Shown one piece after another: positions 1-12,223 of a stretch of 64,000 bases of DNA. The notes beneath the pieces were generated by a model. It saw only the letters and a list, made by a program, of their open reading frames with translations. It had not been told where the DNA came from and did no database searches. Positions within the stretch are counted from its first letter, which is position 1, and each line of letters opens with the position of its first letter. This DNA comes from Asterochloris sp. CNOR1 (Eukaryota > Chlorophyta > Trebouxiophyceae > Trebouxiales > Trebouxiaceae), in NCBI GenBank assembly GCA_963969365.1, contig OZ017760.1, positions 1,798,001 to 1,862,000 on the forward strand, read 5' to 3'. Made by a program: the position numbers and the translations under genes.

Positions 1-127
1 ACAACAAGTGGAGCTGCACATACTCTGCTGCACTCCAGCAGTGCCGCAGGCAGCCAGCAAATTTTACTATGTTCCACACTTGATCACATAGACTGTGCAC
101 ACTATGTGCATCACCAGCAGCACTCAC

Positions 128-1211
128 CCTGCTGCACTCCCGGCACAGGGGGATGCTGCGGCAGTCCTTGAAGCCCATTGCCTCGCCCTCACTGAATGTG
201 AGCGTGCTGCGGTTTGGTGGGCGCCTACAATCCCAGCAGCGGCCGCGCAACATCTTGTGGTAGTAAGCTCTGGGCCCCTTGCCGTCATCGCAGGGCTGCA
301 CCACCCCACCAGATGTAAGTGTACTGAATGTGAGTAATTTGACGCTTAAAGGGACTCCTTGGTACCAAGAAGTTCCCTGAGCTCTGAAAGCGCACAGCAA
401 GCAGGCACCTGCAGCTGTGCCAGATGCACTCTTGGGAGGCCACTACGACAGAGCAAGCAGGCATCTGCAGTGCTGCAGACTGGACTGATGCAGACTGGAG
501 GTCGCAAAAGCAAGCAGTCGCACCGAACTTCTCAGAGTCAGCTCAGCGAGTGAGAGGCGCTGCCAGGCGATGTCTGCCTCAGCACGTAGCAGCCTGCACA
601 CCTGCAGCACGCAGTGCGGCCTGTCCTGCAGATTAGATGCAGTAGTCTTGCAGATTACCTCCTGCATACCACAAACACAGTGCAGTCTGACCTGCAGATC
701 TGTAAGCTTCTGAAGGGGGAACAGCAGGAAGCTTGGCACAGCAGGCTTGAGGGCTCTGCTGCACTGTGGCCGCAACGTGGCAGTGTGCTCGGAAACAGCT
801 CAATTACCAGCCTTCCCTCACCTTTGCTGTGGATGTCAAGCTGTCACGGTCCAATCTGCTGAGGATCAGCCGCAGTATGTCTGAGTTGAGTGCCAGCAGG
901 TCAGACAGCTGACTTTGGCATGCTGTTCCATGCACGTCAACCTGCATGGAGTCAGCCTGTATGGTGCAATATTGAGCATTGCAGACTCATCGCAATGCTG
1001 TTCTCACCCCTTCAGCCATGTCTTTATGGCTAATGCCCTGCATGATCTGTTGCTCCACCTGCAGTCTGACCACAGGCTCATCCAAGGCATGTTCCTGAAG
1101 GTGCATCTGCTGCTCCAGTCTGCGCCGGCAATGCTTCATGCTGGTGGTGTTCTGATTGCTGATAAACTCCGGCAACAACACTTCGATGCATTGCTGCAGC
1201 TCGTTTCCCAT
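128..1211 (-). CDS. F-box protein with DEK_C-like N-terminus and Cys-rich segment (partial, 3' end off window)
   Basis: Four phase-0 exons, 1211-1008, 908-822, 601-524 and 295-128, with GT-AG borders; coding continues beyond the window edge. Residues 1-68 form a helical segment with the spacing of a DEK C-terminal domain (ELQQCIEVLLPEF, then CRRRLEQQ). Exons 2-3 form an F-box: LSDLLALNSDILRLILSRL followed after the splice by VCRLLRAEADIAWQRLS. Exon 4 is cysteine-rich (GRCWDC and LCREC about 25 residues apart), like the zinc-binding C-termini seen after some plant F-boxes. Known role of the family: substrate receptor of an SCF ubiquitin ligase, binding SKP1 through the F-box. The start ATG at 1211 is the first Met of the coherent reading frame; an upstream exon is possible because the frame stays open to 1259. 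The F-box call is fairly sure; DEK_C is a pattern judgement; substrate unknown. Confidence 0.62.
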
Positions 1212-1807
1212 GCTTCTGTTGAATCCAGGGATCAGGCTGCCAAGAAAGTTACAAGCCACAACATTTCCATGCTATCTTCGAAGTTTACTCTAACCTGCCC
1301 AACAGCACAGATGGTGCTAAGTGGAGGGGAAGGGGCCAAATGGAGAGGGAGTGTACCTGCTGACCCTAGTTGCTGATACTGGAGGGCACAGTGGTCATGC
1401 AAAAAAGGGAAGCTGACGCGTCTTGCTGGGGCAGGGCTGCCAGCTGATGACGCCCAAGCAAATGGCAGGCAGCATTCAGCGTGGCAATTGAGAGCTAACC
1501 AGGCCTCTCAGCTGCGGCTGGGCGCTATCTGCAGGCAGCAACTGCTGCTGCTGACAGGTGCCACCTGCTCCAACAAGGTGTGCTTGGCTGATGGCTTGCA
1601 TGGCATCAAAGCTGCAATGGGCAAGGTGCACAGCTGCAACAGACCTCGCATGGTTTGCCTGTCGTACAATACACCTAATGATGTGCACATAATACAAAAC
1701 TTTCCAGCTCAGCACTGTCTAGCAGCCTGCTGCCGACAGCAATTCATGCAGCCAGCCAAGACTGGGCAGCTATGGTACAGTGCCAGGCCAGGTCGAACAA
1801 CATTCAG

Positions 1808-2697
1808 TCAGGTGAGGTCCACAACATCATTGGTGAGGTCCATGATTTCGCCATCTCCAGGTGATGGTGCCAGCTCTGGCCTGTGCAGATCATAGTTGAC
1901 ATCTATCACCAGGTGGTAGCCACCACTGACGAGCTCATAGCGTTTCTTTGGACGAAGGGGGCGTGTCTTTGCAACAGCTCCTTGTTGGACCCCCAGCACC
2001 TGCATCTGGTTTTTCTTGGTGTCTGCCCTGCATATGCAGAACAAATTTCAAAAGTGCAAAGCTTGCATCCAGATAAACGTTGTAGCCAGGCAGACTCACA
2101 TCTTGTTCCTCTCCAGCCTTGCAATCTTTCTGGTGGCGGTCTGCGGCTTGGTGGCGGCAGAGCCAGAGAGATGAACTTGTGCAAATCCCACCGAGATCAC
2201 CCCTGTATCATCCTTCAGGCCTGGGCTGTTCTTTGCGCCTTCCTGCAATGGCTGATGAGGAGGTATGAAACAGGACAGACCCAGGACTAGCCTGACAGAG
2301 CAGGTAAGGTAAAGTCTCAGCACACCTCAATGACGGCGAATTCCAGCTTGCGCATAAGTGTCTGATCCAGTTTGGGGTCGTGGAAGGGCACCGTTTTGAA
2401 GGTGCCTTCATAGTGCCTCTGTGCCAAAGTCGGCTCGAACAAGTGGTAGACGAGAGCTGTCCCGTCTACGTAGAGTGAGCACTTCAGTAGGTGACTGGGC
2501 TTGAAACGGCGCACTATCTTCTTCTCCAGATCCAGGCTGACATGGACGCTGAAATCTCCAGGAACCACCTCAATATTGTTTCTGGCGATGTTGTACAGGC
2601 ATGGCTGCTTGTCTTGGTGCACCCTGAGGGATCCAGTCAAAACATCAGGCACATCAAAGTCTTTCCGCAGGCGTGGTGCCATGCAGCTGGAGATCAG
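1808..2697 (-). CDS. Unrecognised conserved-looking protein with C-terminal SUMO-interaction-like motifs (5' end unresolved)
   Basis: Three exons join in phase: 2697-2326, 2242-2100 and 2027-1808, ending in a TGA at 1808. They give 244 residues of a C-terminal half. I do not recognise the family. The first exon is a dense mix of short hydrophobic and charged stretches (GDFSVHVSLDLEKKIVRRF, LLKCSLYVDGTALVYHLFEP) that looks like a beta-rich folded domain. The last exon is basic (KTRPLRPKKRYELV) and finishes with EIMDLTNDVVDLT, which contains two tandem hydrophobic-DLT motifs of the SUMO-interacting type. The exon at 2697 starts in phase 0 after CTGCAG, so more N-terminal exons exist upstream. 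Candidate pieces on the same strand are an open stretch at 3697-3514 starting ATG (ending ALSQ before GTGAG) and one at about 3500-3380, but the joins between them are not settled. Confidence 0.55.
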
Positions 2698-5277
2698 CTG
2701 CAGCGTACCAGGCCCGTCAGATGCTATGCTGCGACCACTGTGAATGCTAGGTCAGCTACCTGACATGACAGCTGCTTGTCGGCTTGACACATGATAGAGA
2801 GGTGAAAGAGAGCAGGATGCAGAGATCAGCCTGCTGGAGCAAGACACCCGGACTCACAAGAGCCAGCGACCCAAACTAGAGAGGGACAAGAGGTGCAAAC
2901 CCTAGCCTGTGTTCCTGCTTGTTTGCTGCAGCTGCCGCTCAGCAAGAGCATGCTGAAGCAGGGAGGTAGCGGGTCTCCTGTCTCCCACCGTCTCGTGCTT
3001 GTGCTGGTGCTGGTGCTTGTGCCACCATTGCCCTCGACTTCTGCCCCAGCCTCCTTCTCTCCAAAGTGGAGACTGGCGACTCAGCACAAGCGGCTATTCA
3101 TGCTGGACAGTGGTGAATTTGCGGCGGCTTCCCTGTGCCCCTGAGGACCCAAGAAAGACGGCGGCACAGCACTTGCAGGTGACCTGGCAGCCCGTCCTGA
3201 CGGACTGCTGACAATTTTGCAACGCGCTTGCCAACAACAGGCCTGGTCGCTCATGAATAAGCAGCTAGCTGCATGAAGCAGCGCCTGCAGCAGCTGCTGT
3301 GCGCCAGAATGGCATCTTTGCAGATGCAGGTGAACTTGGTCAGCTGCCGATTTCATGTGATTTGCATTGACCACTTCTGAATGAATAGCACTGGCATTCT
3401 GCAAGCCAACGTTGAGTCTGATGATCCAGGCAGACAACAACATGATGCCTTCTGCCAGGTGCGGGGTGTGCATGCAGGCTCCATCTATTGCGAAGACACC
3501 ATCTGCTCACCCTGACTCAGTGCTGCTGGTAGCAGTGGCCCCAACCAGCGCACAGCACACTGCATGCTATCCACAGCTGCGCTGACAAGACCTGTTTGGG
3601 CGTAGCTTCGTACGTGAAAATCGCCGCCAGAGCCTGCCAGCACCTTGTTGCTCTGGACAAGCAGGCCAGTCGCCATCATGCCTTTGTCAGCTTCCATTCA
3701 CTGCCCATGCAGAGTTGAGGAGCCATATGCTGGCCAGCCCTTGACAGCAAAAAGCAATCAGGGGCCTGCAGCTGGCGGCCTGGCGCCTGTGCAAGCAGTT
3801 GCTGTGCCCGCTGCCTCAGAGGGCGACGCCACCCTGCCGCCGCCAGCAGCAGCATCTCACTTGTCCCAAAAGCAACCAGCCCCGCTGAAAACTGAAGCTG
3901 ACATGGCAGCCCACCCTCAAGGGTCCGTCGACAGCAGCCAGCGCGCTCCAGTCCCCAAGGCTGCAGCCAGCAAGGGCAACCCTCTGGCCAGGGGTGTGCA
4001 AGCCGTGTTTGATGGCTATGCGGGCTGCTGCGGGCGCATGCACATGCACGGTGAGCAGCCCTTGCTGAATGTGCATCTTCACCTTCACAGTGCACAGCTC
4101 TCACGCTGTGGCACGCAAGTCTGCTGGCAGGACACGGGCATGCATCTTGGCCGAGCTGGCCGCCGGTTAAGCACTGAGCAAGACTCACCTTGTTTGCTGC
4201 AGTGAGCAGCTCTCATAGCTTGCTGCCAGGTCTGGGAACGCTGGACATGCTCTGTCCTTCATACTGTTCACGCACTCTGCATGCAACACCTGGTGTCATG
4301 CATTGGTGCCCACTTCTTTCGGTTGCTGACAGCAACAGAAAGGACTTGCATCTTGCCTGTCTACATGTCGGGCTGTCATCCTGGATGCTTCACATTGTGG
4401 TGCCTGTGTGTCTGTAAGTGTACGCAACCTCTTGCAAGATGCAGGCTTGCCCTGCAGCAAAGTTGGCACCAGCACTGCCTGAGACAGACGCCTTCCTGCC
4501 TGCAGTGGGGGAGGACTGTAGTCACCCAAGGGAGCAGACCTCCCACATTGCCGTGCTGTGGAAGGGAGCTTCTAGAGCATCTCAGGCCGTATGAAGCGTC
4601 AGCTCAGATCTTCATGGTGTTGCGCCTGAGCTGTACTTGTCAGCACAGCACTGCACATGTGAACTGTGCATGTTGTGCCGCAGTCCCAAATTGACACACC
4701 TTCAGAGTGCAGAATTGCATGCTTTGCCAGGCTACATCAGCGTAACTGCCTCAGAGCTCACCCTGGCACTCTGTGACCAGTGTAACAGCCGGTGTTGTTG
4801 AGACATGATGGCACCCAGCTAGCCAATTTTTGTTGACAAGGCAACTCAGATAAAATGGCTCTTCTCAAAGTACAAACAGTATCAGCAAGGGTCATTCGAA
4901 ACGGCAGTGTGACAATACAGTGCATGCTCGTGGATCAGATACCCTGATGTGATCACCACAGGACCGCAAAACTTTCAGACATCAAAGATGCAGTGCTCGA
5001 AATGGTGGGGCTGCATTGGGATGCAGTAAAATGTCACACAACAAGTTAGCAGGCTAGGCAGTCATGGGAAGCTCAGGAGGGCTTCCTTTGCAGAAAACTG
5101 TTGCAGCTGGAAAGTGCTGATCACATGAGGTGCCATGTGCGCCTGATGCCCTGCTGAGCACTCCCTCTGGCGGGGCATCATGTTGCGCGGCCACATCATG
5201 TGCAAGTGCAGCTCTATGCCCTACTGAGCACCGCGCGGACTGGGAAGCCCACGTTGTGTGGCCGCCCCAAGCTGGCG
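2698..5277. other. Region without a resolved gene
   Basis: Apart from the candidate upstream exons of the preceding minus-strand gene (about 3.4-3.7 kb) and the plus-strand exon copy at 3710-4050, nothing coherent is seen. A short simple repeat rich in GTGCTG lies near 2995-3025. Overlapping open frames here are not supported by splice phase or composition. Confidence 0.4.
3710..4050 (+). repeat. Paralogous exon copy A (shared with 34836-35160)
   Basis: A plus-strand open stretch, Ala/Pro/Gln-rich, ends with SKGNPLARGVQ and CCGRMHMHG, then a phase-1 donor GTGAGC at 4051. The minus-strand exon 35160-34836 ends with SRGNPLARALH and CCGRTHMHG and has the same phase-1 donor. The two are clearly homologous at DNA and protein level over roughly 100 bp, with similar low-complexity sequence upstream. 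No downstream partner exon was found for this copy, so it may be a gene fragment or the first exon of a gene whose other exons I could not see. An in-frame ATG lies at 3903. Confidence 0.5.
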
Positions 5278-6705
5278 TCACCGGCTCAGCTTGGGCATGA
5301 GACTGCTCATTGCCTTCCGGCCAAAGCTCATCTTATGGCCACTTTCCTGCTGCTCTGGCATGTCTGAGACCACAAAGTCTGATTGCCTCGTGGCTGACGA
5401 CAAGCTTGCTGATCGCCTGCACGTACACCCGATGTGGGCACTCCCTTTGGGCCCTTCTGGTGTCGCCGGAGCAACCCCCGTGCTGGCAGTAAGCAGCCCA
5501 TGGTGTGCACAGGACCCTGCTGCAGCAGACTTCTCCAGAACCACTGAGCAGCACCAGGCACTGCATTTGCCAGCTGCATGCCATGCAGCCTGCCTGCAAG
5601 GCAAAACCCTGCTCCGCCCCCAGGATCTGACAGCAGCAGACGGTCAACCCAACTGAATATGCATTGCCAGATGGCACAGCATGCCTTGCTCACCCCAGCA
5701 TGCTGAGGTCTGAATGAGCGCCCTTCTGCAGCACCATGCATGCCACGCAGCTCACTGCTGGGTACCCACCCCATCATGCTGATGCGCACGAGTTCCCTCG
5801 AGGAGCGCGGGCCCTTTGAGGAGCGCGGGCCCCTCTCGCGGTGATCCCTCTGCCAGGCCTCCACTCGCTCCTTCATGTCTTTGTCTGCCTTGGTCCTTTT
5901 GGACTTCAGCTTCACACCTGCGGCACCACATGTCCTGCCTCTTTCGGTCAAGCTGGACGGTCACAACATGTCTGGACACAAGCCTCGAGCTGGCTGACAC
6001 TGCTCAGGGTTCCCATGCTTGGTGTCAGGTTGACGCCAGTAGTAGCAGCAGCACTCACACCTTCCCTGCGAGCGCCACACCTGAGAGCCCCTCAGGCTGG
6101 CTGTCACAGCAGGCCCCAGCCTTGATGAGGGCCGGATACCTGCGCAGCCACTGTCCTGACCAGTGCTGTGAGGCAGGGTGAAACAGGTTCTGTCTCGAAC
6201 ACCATGCCAACAAGTCCGGCCCACTGCAGCCAGGGTGATCCGGCCACCTGTGCAGCTTTTCAACACGCAGATCTGCACAGCTGTCACTTCAGCCTTGTCA
6301 GAACAGGTTTACATGCACCCACAGGATTGGGATAAGCACCTCTTCATGTGCCCAAAGATGCCGTGATATGGCAGCCAGTGAGCTCCTGCGACCACATTGC
6401 AGCAACCCTAGGACACCCTAAAGGTCTGGCCTTTCCTTTGACAATATAGTTGTGCCCCCTCAAGCGCTGGGCATCGCCATTCTCATCCACCCCCACAAGC
6501 GGCAGGCACTTCAGAGAAATCGAAGAGAGCAATGCGTACCAGCGCAACCCTCATGGCACATGCAGTACGCCCAAGTCTCACCAGTGAGGGGGCAGTCATC
6601 GTGCTTCTTGAGCCACTGGCTCAGCGTCTGACGGTCATACACGTCGCCTGTCTCCACCAGCACCACAGGGTCGGTCAGTGGCACAAAGCTGAGGGGGCAC
6701 GCCAT
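5278..6705 (-). CDS. Compact U-box domain protein 1
   Basis: The modelled exons are 6705-6582, 6272-6248, 6139-6081, 5917-5770 and 5482-5278, and they join in phase to give 186 residues. Residues 1-42 are a U-box: MACPLSFVPLTDPVVL, then VYDRQTLSQWLKKH and CPLTG, the usual E2-binding fold without zinc ligands. The family acts as E3 ubiquitin ligases or E4 factors. Downstream is a basic helical stretch (KLKSKRTKADKDMKERVEAW) with an in-frame 18-bp duplication encoding GPRSS-KGPRSS (about 5800-5835), then a polar tail ending KAMSSLMPKLSR. The U-box exon begins with ATG directly after an acceptor-like CTGTGCAG, so this may be the true start or an internal exon; no convincing upstream exon was found. 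The 25-nt second exon is the weakest part of the model. A degenerate copy of the U-box exon start (shared TGCCCCCTCAGCTT) occurs near 6960. Confidence 0.55.
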
Positions 6706-8019
6706 CTGCACAGCAGGCAGCAGGGCTTGAGGCTTCGGCACCAACCCCTCAGCACAGCAGGTGTAGGCTCCAGTTGGAGGCCTGCAGGAACGTGCAGGCG
6801 CATGCCTGGCAGCATACAAGCTGAGTTGGCGGCAGGAAGCTTCAGGCCAGGCAGACGCCGCCATGCCAGCCATTGGCCCAGTCTTGAGCTGTGCCATGGC
6901 CCTCCAATGTCTACACACTCAATCTGGCAGCAGCAGCAGGCAGGCTGCACCTCAAGCTGAGGGGGCAGGCCCACCGGCCACGCAAGTTGGCGTGTCACTC
7001 TTGACTCTGTGCTGCTGACGCATCTGGGGATCTTGAAGGGCATGCCGCCTGCACAGCACATACAGTGCTGCAGCGCAGATGCCACAGCACTCCCCTTGTC
7101 TGCTGACCTCACGCTGACCTGCCAAGCAGTTCATCCCGTTCAGCAGGTGACGAATAAATTTCCGCAAAGGACATGTCGCCATGGGGAAGAAAAGCCCTAA
7201 GTGACCAGCCAATGCATGTCACATGGATCCTTCCTTCCTTGCATGCGGCACAGTACAGTGTCCAGGGCGGTTGCCAATGGCAGCACAGCCACTCACTGCA
7301 TGGTAGAGTTGCAGCCCACCGCCCACCGCTTGGAATTGATGCAATCAGCTCCAAAAGGGTCAGCATCTGTGCATGCAGCCAGAGGGGACTGCTGCACAGG
7401 ATCCATGTTGCTGTGCATGAGGGCAGTGTGGAGTGGTCGCAGATCCCAGACAGCTGTGACCCACCTCTTGAGGCAGCTCTTCATGGATTGTTGCAGGTAA
7501 ACTGCCCACACGCGGGCTACTGCAGGGGCTGATCTTGCCAGCTGCTGCGTGAGCCTCTCCTTGCGACATGTTGAGTCCATCGCGCCTGATTCCAGCAGGG
7601 ATAGGGACTGCCATGTGGCCTGGTGCTCTGCCTGCGAGCACCTTTCAGGACCTCGTGCTGCTTGCAGCTGTCAGCTGTTCCTGACGCCGGCCTGATGAGT
7701 TTGAAGGGTTGAGGCCTGCGGGGAAGACACAGACGTATTGTCTCAAATTCCCGACATCAAGCATCTTGCGCTCAGTCATGTAGTGTGGAGTTCGACACGG
7801 TGCACAAGCGCTGTAGTTTAAGACACTGTCACCTGGTGAATGTGTCAGCTGCCTAAGGGCAGGATGACGTCTGTGCTTCTGCTGCCTCCAATATTGCAAG
7901 CCGCTGGATCCACCGGAAGTTGCGGCAGGCGCCAGATGTCGAAATCAGGTCAATGCTACTTTTGGCCTGTGTACACACTCCACGCTGAGCTGGCTTTTGA
8001 AATGAGGGGTTTCATATTG
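6706..8019. other. Region without a supported gene
   Basis: Several minus-strand open stretches look weakly protein-like, for example one near 7960-7890 containing DFDIWRLPQLP and an ankyrin-like DLRPLHTALMH near 7450-7410. No set of them splices together in phase. They may be upstream exons of the U-box gene or decayed copies. Nothing else is seen. Confidence 0.35.
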
Positions 8020-11000
8020 TCAAACATGAAACTGAGGATGCTTCTGACTGAAAGTATTCATTGCAGACGTATGCAGACTTGATGCTGCAGGCTGCATAAA
8101 ACTCTGGTGCTGCATCAAGTTCTGGTTCAAGTGGTCAAGTGCAGTGCTTTGCTGAGAAGCTAACTGGCTGCTGACAGCAGGTGTTGCAACACCAGCCTCC
8201 TGCACTGGCCAGCTGCTGCTGTGATGCAGCGGCGCCTGGTGTTGGGGCTGTGCTCCGCTGTCAGGCCCACTGCCCTCCCTGACAGTCTCATCCTTCCCTG
8301 AAGCAAACTTGAGCTGTGCTGGCAGCGACAGCTCCCCCTGAGCTGCGGGAGCCACACTCTGGCGCTGTCCACTCCCAGCAGGAGGCCCCGTCACAGCAGG
8401 CCTAGCATCCACAGCCTTGGGCTGTGCACTCTCAGCACAAAGCTGCGCCACAGCCTCAGGGCATGAAGGCCTGGCAGGCTGCAGGAGGCCCTTGGGCCTA
8501 CACTGAGCTGCGCCACTACCCTCAGGCTGTGCACTCTTGAGACGCTGGGGCTCCGCCACAGCGCTGGCCACAGCCGTCGCCACTGCCACCGGGTTGCACT
8601 GCCCCCTCGCCGCCCCTGGTCTCACCATGGGAACCGCAACCATCACAGCTGCAGCTGCTGCCGCCACAGCTGGCCCAGCTAGAGCCACTGCCTGCGATGG
8701 GGCTGGACTGTGGACCATGGCAGCCGCCAAAAGGGGTAGCACATCGTCGCTGGAGCCCAGCAGTTCCAGCACATCCAGACTGCCTGAAGGCAGCACAATA
8801 TGCTAAGCACCCAGTGCAAGCAGTGAGACTTGACAGAAAAGCGCTAGAAGGTGCATGCAGTGCCCACCATATAGCATTCACCTACATATTGCTGCTGAAG
8901 CAGGCAGGCATTCTACCTGACACAAACCTGGCTGGATAAGCAGCGCCTCCCATGCTGCATGCATGCATGCTTCCTGCTGCAGCTTTCAGGGCATAATGCT
9001 GGCCGCATAGGCAACCCCAATTCCTTGCTGCTTTAGCGCCAAAGCAGCAAAGTGTGCATGTAAGGTACCCCGCACAGAGCCCAGCCGCATGGCTAGGTGG
9101 GGAATGCAAGCAGGGCACATCCCTGACACAAGGGACACACGCATCCTCCCTGTCACAGACACAGGCTGGCTGAGGGTGCAGTAGCTACCTATATTGCTGC
9201 TGGAGGACATGAGATTCCACAAGGCATCCTCGCTGGTGTTGATGAGGACCTGCCTGACTGCATGCAGGCGCCCGGCCTCCATCAGATAAGAGCGCACCTG
9301 CAAGGGCAGGAACGGGTCAGTCGTACACACGGCATCATGTATCCAGCTTTGCGCCGTCACAGAAATGCACTCCACAGACAAACTCTGATGGGCCATGCAG
9401 CTGCAGATGCACGCCATATCTAGGCTGACAAGCACCTGCCAGCTTTGCTACAGGGAAATACATGCTGGCACCACGGCCTACATGTCAGATGCATCAGCTT
9501 CTGACCATGGCTGCTTCCTGACACTGGCTTGCATATTTTGCTTTGCAGGCGCTTCACACTGTGCCCATGAATGCACTGCAGCAGCCCCTTCTGAGAGCAC
9601 AGCAGAGTAAGTCTATGGACATAGGCCAGGAAGTCCTGTCGCTCCACAGGGGCGCTGCTCAGAAAGTTGTCTGGCATGATGCCCCCTCCCACCGACTCAG
9701 ATGCTCACCCTGCGGAAGTAGGCTATGGAGGCTGACTGCTCAAAGGAGATGCCCACCCACAGGATGAGGTCGGCCACCTTCAGATCCTCCTCCATCAGGT
9801 CAAAGACATCCTCAGGGGTGATCACATCATCTGCAGCTACACATGACTGTTTCAGAGCCTGACAGGCAACAAGGGTCTTTTCTTGCGTAGGTTGAGCAAA
9901 TGCAGATGGACCATCAGCCAGCCACATCAAAGTGTCTTGGCAAAGCAAGAGAGGAGGCTCAGCAGCATGCAAACACCACGTCATGTGATGCCAACAAGGT
10001 CCAGCGGGTAGCCTTGCCAACCCCGTATAGCTCACAAGCACAATTCAAATTGCCTCAGGCTTTGTCACCCTCTGAGGAGGTCAGCACTCACGAATAGCAA
10101 AGACTCGCTGAAGATGGCCAGGGTTCTTGCTCAAGCAGATAAGGAAATGGCAGGCGCTCACCGTCTGCATCGCCATACAGCATGACGCGGCACCGAATGG
10201 CCTGACAGCTGCATTTGGTGCAAGGAATGGGCTTCTGTGCCCTCAGCTGGCGAATAAAAGTGACATTCATGGGCGTCACAGCGCCGCACTCTGGGCAGAC
10301 CAGCTGGCTTATGTTGCCATGAATCTCGACAGTGCATCCTGCAGCAGGGAAACAGAACAATGTATCAGCCTCTGCAGGGCCCCAGGCATCTACAGCTGGT
10401 AGCTCTGGATTGCATGACTGGCTTCTCAGCAGCAGCTGGCCCTGCATGCCTCTTGCAGCCAACCTGACTCTCTCCAGCTATGTAAACTTGTGAAGCACCA
10501 AGCAGCACTAGAGAGGGCATGACAGCCTTGAGTGCAGTACATTATGGCACGTGCTTTGGCAAACTGCCTGGCACCCTTGGCAAGTGCATGACAATCAATA
10601 TAGCTGTGTCAAGCAGCGATGGTAACCCTTTCTGTTTTCACCATCTCAAGAGGATCTGGTGCTGTGCCAGCGCCCAGCCCTACCTGTTATGAGGGGGCAT
10701 CAAAATCATGTCCAACATTCAAGCCAACTGTGCGGAACAGCATGATCCAGTCTGCAGGGGGATGCCACATGTCCTGCTCCCGAGAGCACACCCAAATGCA
10801 ATGCTGTGGTGAAGCTGCTAGTGACACCCCATGCAGCCTGCAGGGGTGATCGCAGACAGCCTTCTCACCTGAGGGGTTGTTTGTGACGTGCCAGGTGTCC
10901 AGCCCCACTTGCTCCGAGAGGCCATCGATGTTCATGCTGTACTGCCGCAGCAGCTTGCCCACTTTGGCGATGTCCATCATGGCTCTGTGCCCTGGGCCAG

Positions 11001-12223
11001 GCCTGGCCCGCTTGGCCTCGGCATAGATCTCAGCAAAGAAGGCCTGCAGCAGCAAGCAGATGAGGCTGACACCGTGATGCATGACTTGGAATGCATTGCC
11101 GTGTGCAGTTTGCCTACAGAAAAGGTAGCAAGTTGGCGGAGACATGGGGCGGAGATAAGGAAGCTGTGCTCCTCAGTTGGGTGTGCTGAAGGGTACAGGG
11201 CGCTGATAGCTTGCAAATACGCTTCCACTGAGGCTGTACAGGTGACAGAACACTGATCACGTTGTACTGTACAGGTGCATTTGCTCTTAGAAAATATGGG
11301 ACTCAAAACAGGTGTTTAGGAGGGCCCCAGCTATGCTGCATGGATCAAGAGCACAGCAGCACTTGGCCCAGGGGTCACATACCTTTGTTGCAGACTGTGC
11401 AGTGGCAGAGCAAGCTCTGTGCAGCTGAGAGCGCCACTTTACAGGTGAACTGCCTTTATGGCTGAAGTACATCTCACCAGGGCCTCCAGCTTGTGCTTTT
11501 CGAAAAAGCTGTAAGTGAACAGCTTCTTCCCATCTGACACGCCAAAGCGCTTTTGTGCACGCTCATAGAGGCCCCCCTTGGTGCTGAACGTGGACATGCC
11601 TGCAGCCGACGCACAGGCTGGCCAACAATTGCACATGCTCTCGACATCCCTGGCAGCCTGGCGTTCTGCATGCTGCTGTGCAGTGAGGGCTACTCCTCAG
11701 CCAGGCTTGGCCGCACAGGGAAACAGGAATGCAGACCCCCCAGCCTGCAGTCATCTGACTGCACACAGGTGATGCTGCACAGGAAGGTCCTGGCGCAGGC
11801 CAAGGCGACGGGCGAGGCCCTTCAGGCAGCACAGTCGCACATGCACCCATTCTGGCAGGGTGGATGCCTGCTGCTGGTGAGCGGCGAGGGCTGTTGACTT
11901 GGTTGGCACCAGCAGCGCTGCAGCAGGGGCATGCATCGACCAAAGCATGCACGCACCACAGTTGGCAGAGACACCACTTCCTGAGAAGATGATGACATTG
12001 TGGCTGGCTGCTGCCAGCTGCTGAACCTGAGTGAGCCTGTCCAGCGCAGGCCCCGCTTCTTCGCCGTCACTGCAGGGGTCCACAAGGCACATCAAACAGA
12101 AGAGCTGATGGGACGTGCTGCAGTGTCTGTACTCATTGCCGCAGAGCGCACTGCCACAGCTGCTGCGAAAGCTAGCACAGCCTGTCACGCATTATTGTAA
12201 TACACTTCAAGGCCCACTGCCAT
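8020..12223 (-). CDS. Divergent sirtuin (SIR2-family NAD-dependent deacylase-like)
   Basis: Eight exons in consistent phase: 12223-12189, 12069-11957, 11599-11478, 11043-10869, 10338-10162, 9830-9709, 9297-9189 and 8783-8020; 538 residues. Order of motifs: nucleotide-binding loop FSGSGVSANCG (38-50, normally TGAGIS), FSTKGGLYERA (normally FR..GGLY), YSMNIDGL with the conserved Asn128 and Asp130, catalytic-His motif EIHGNIS (His155), a zinc-knuckle region CPEC...CTKCSC, LILWVGIS (normally GTS), and LINTSEDAL in the NAD-binding C-terminal part. The family removes acyl groups from lysines using NAD+. The Arg of the FR motif and the GAG loop are altered, so activity may be weak or specialised. 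A roughly 250-residue Ala/Pro/Gln-rich disordered tail follows in the last exon. The start is split over a 35-nt first exon. The gene is head-to-head with the JmjC gene. Confidence 0.85.
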
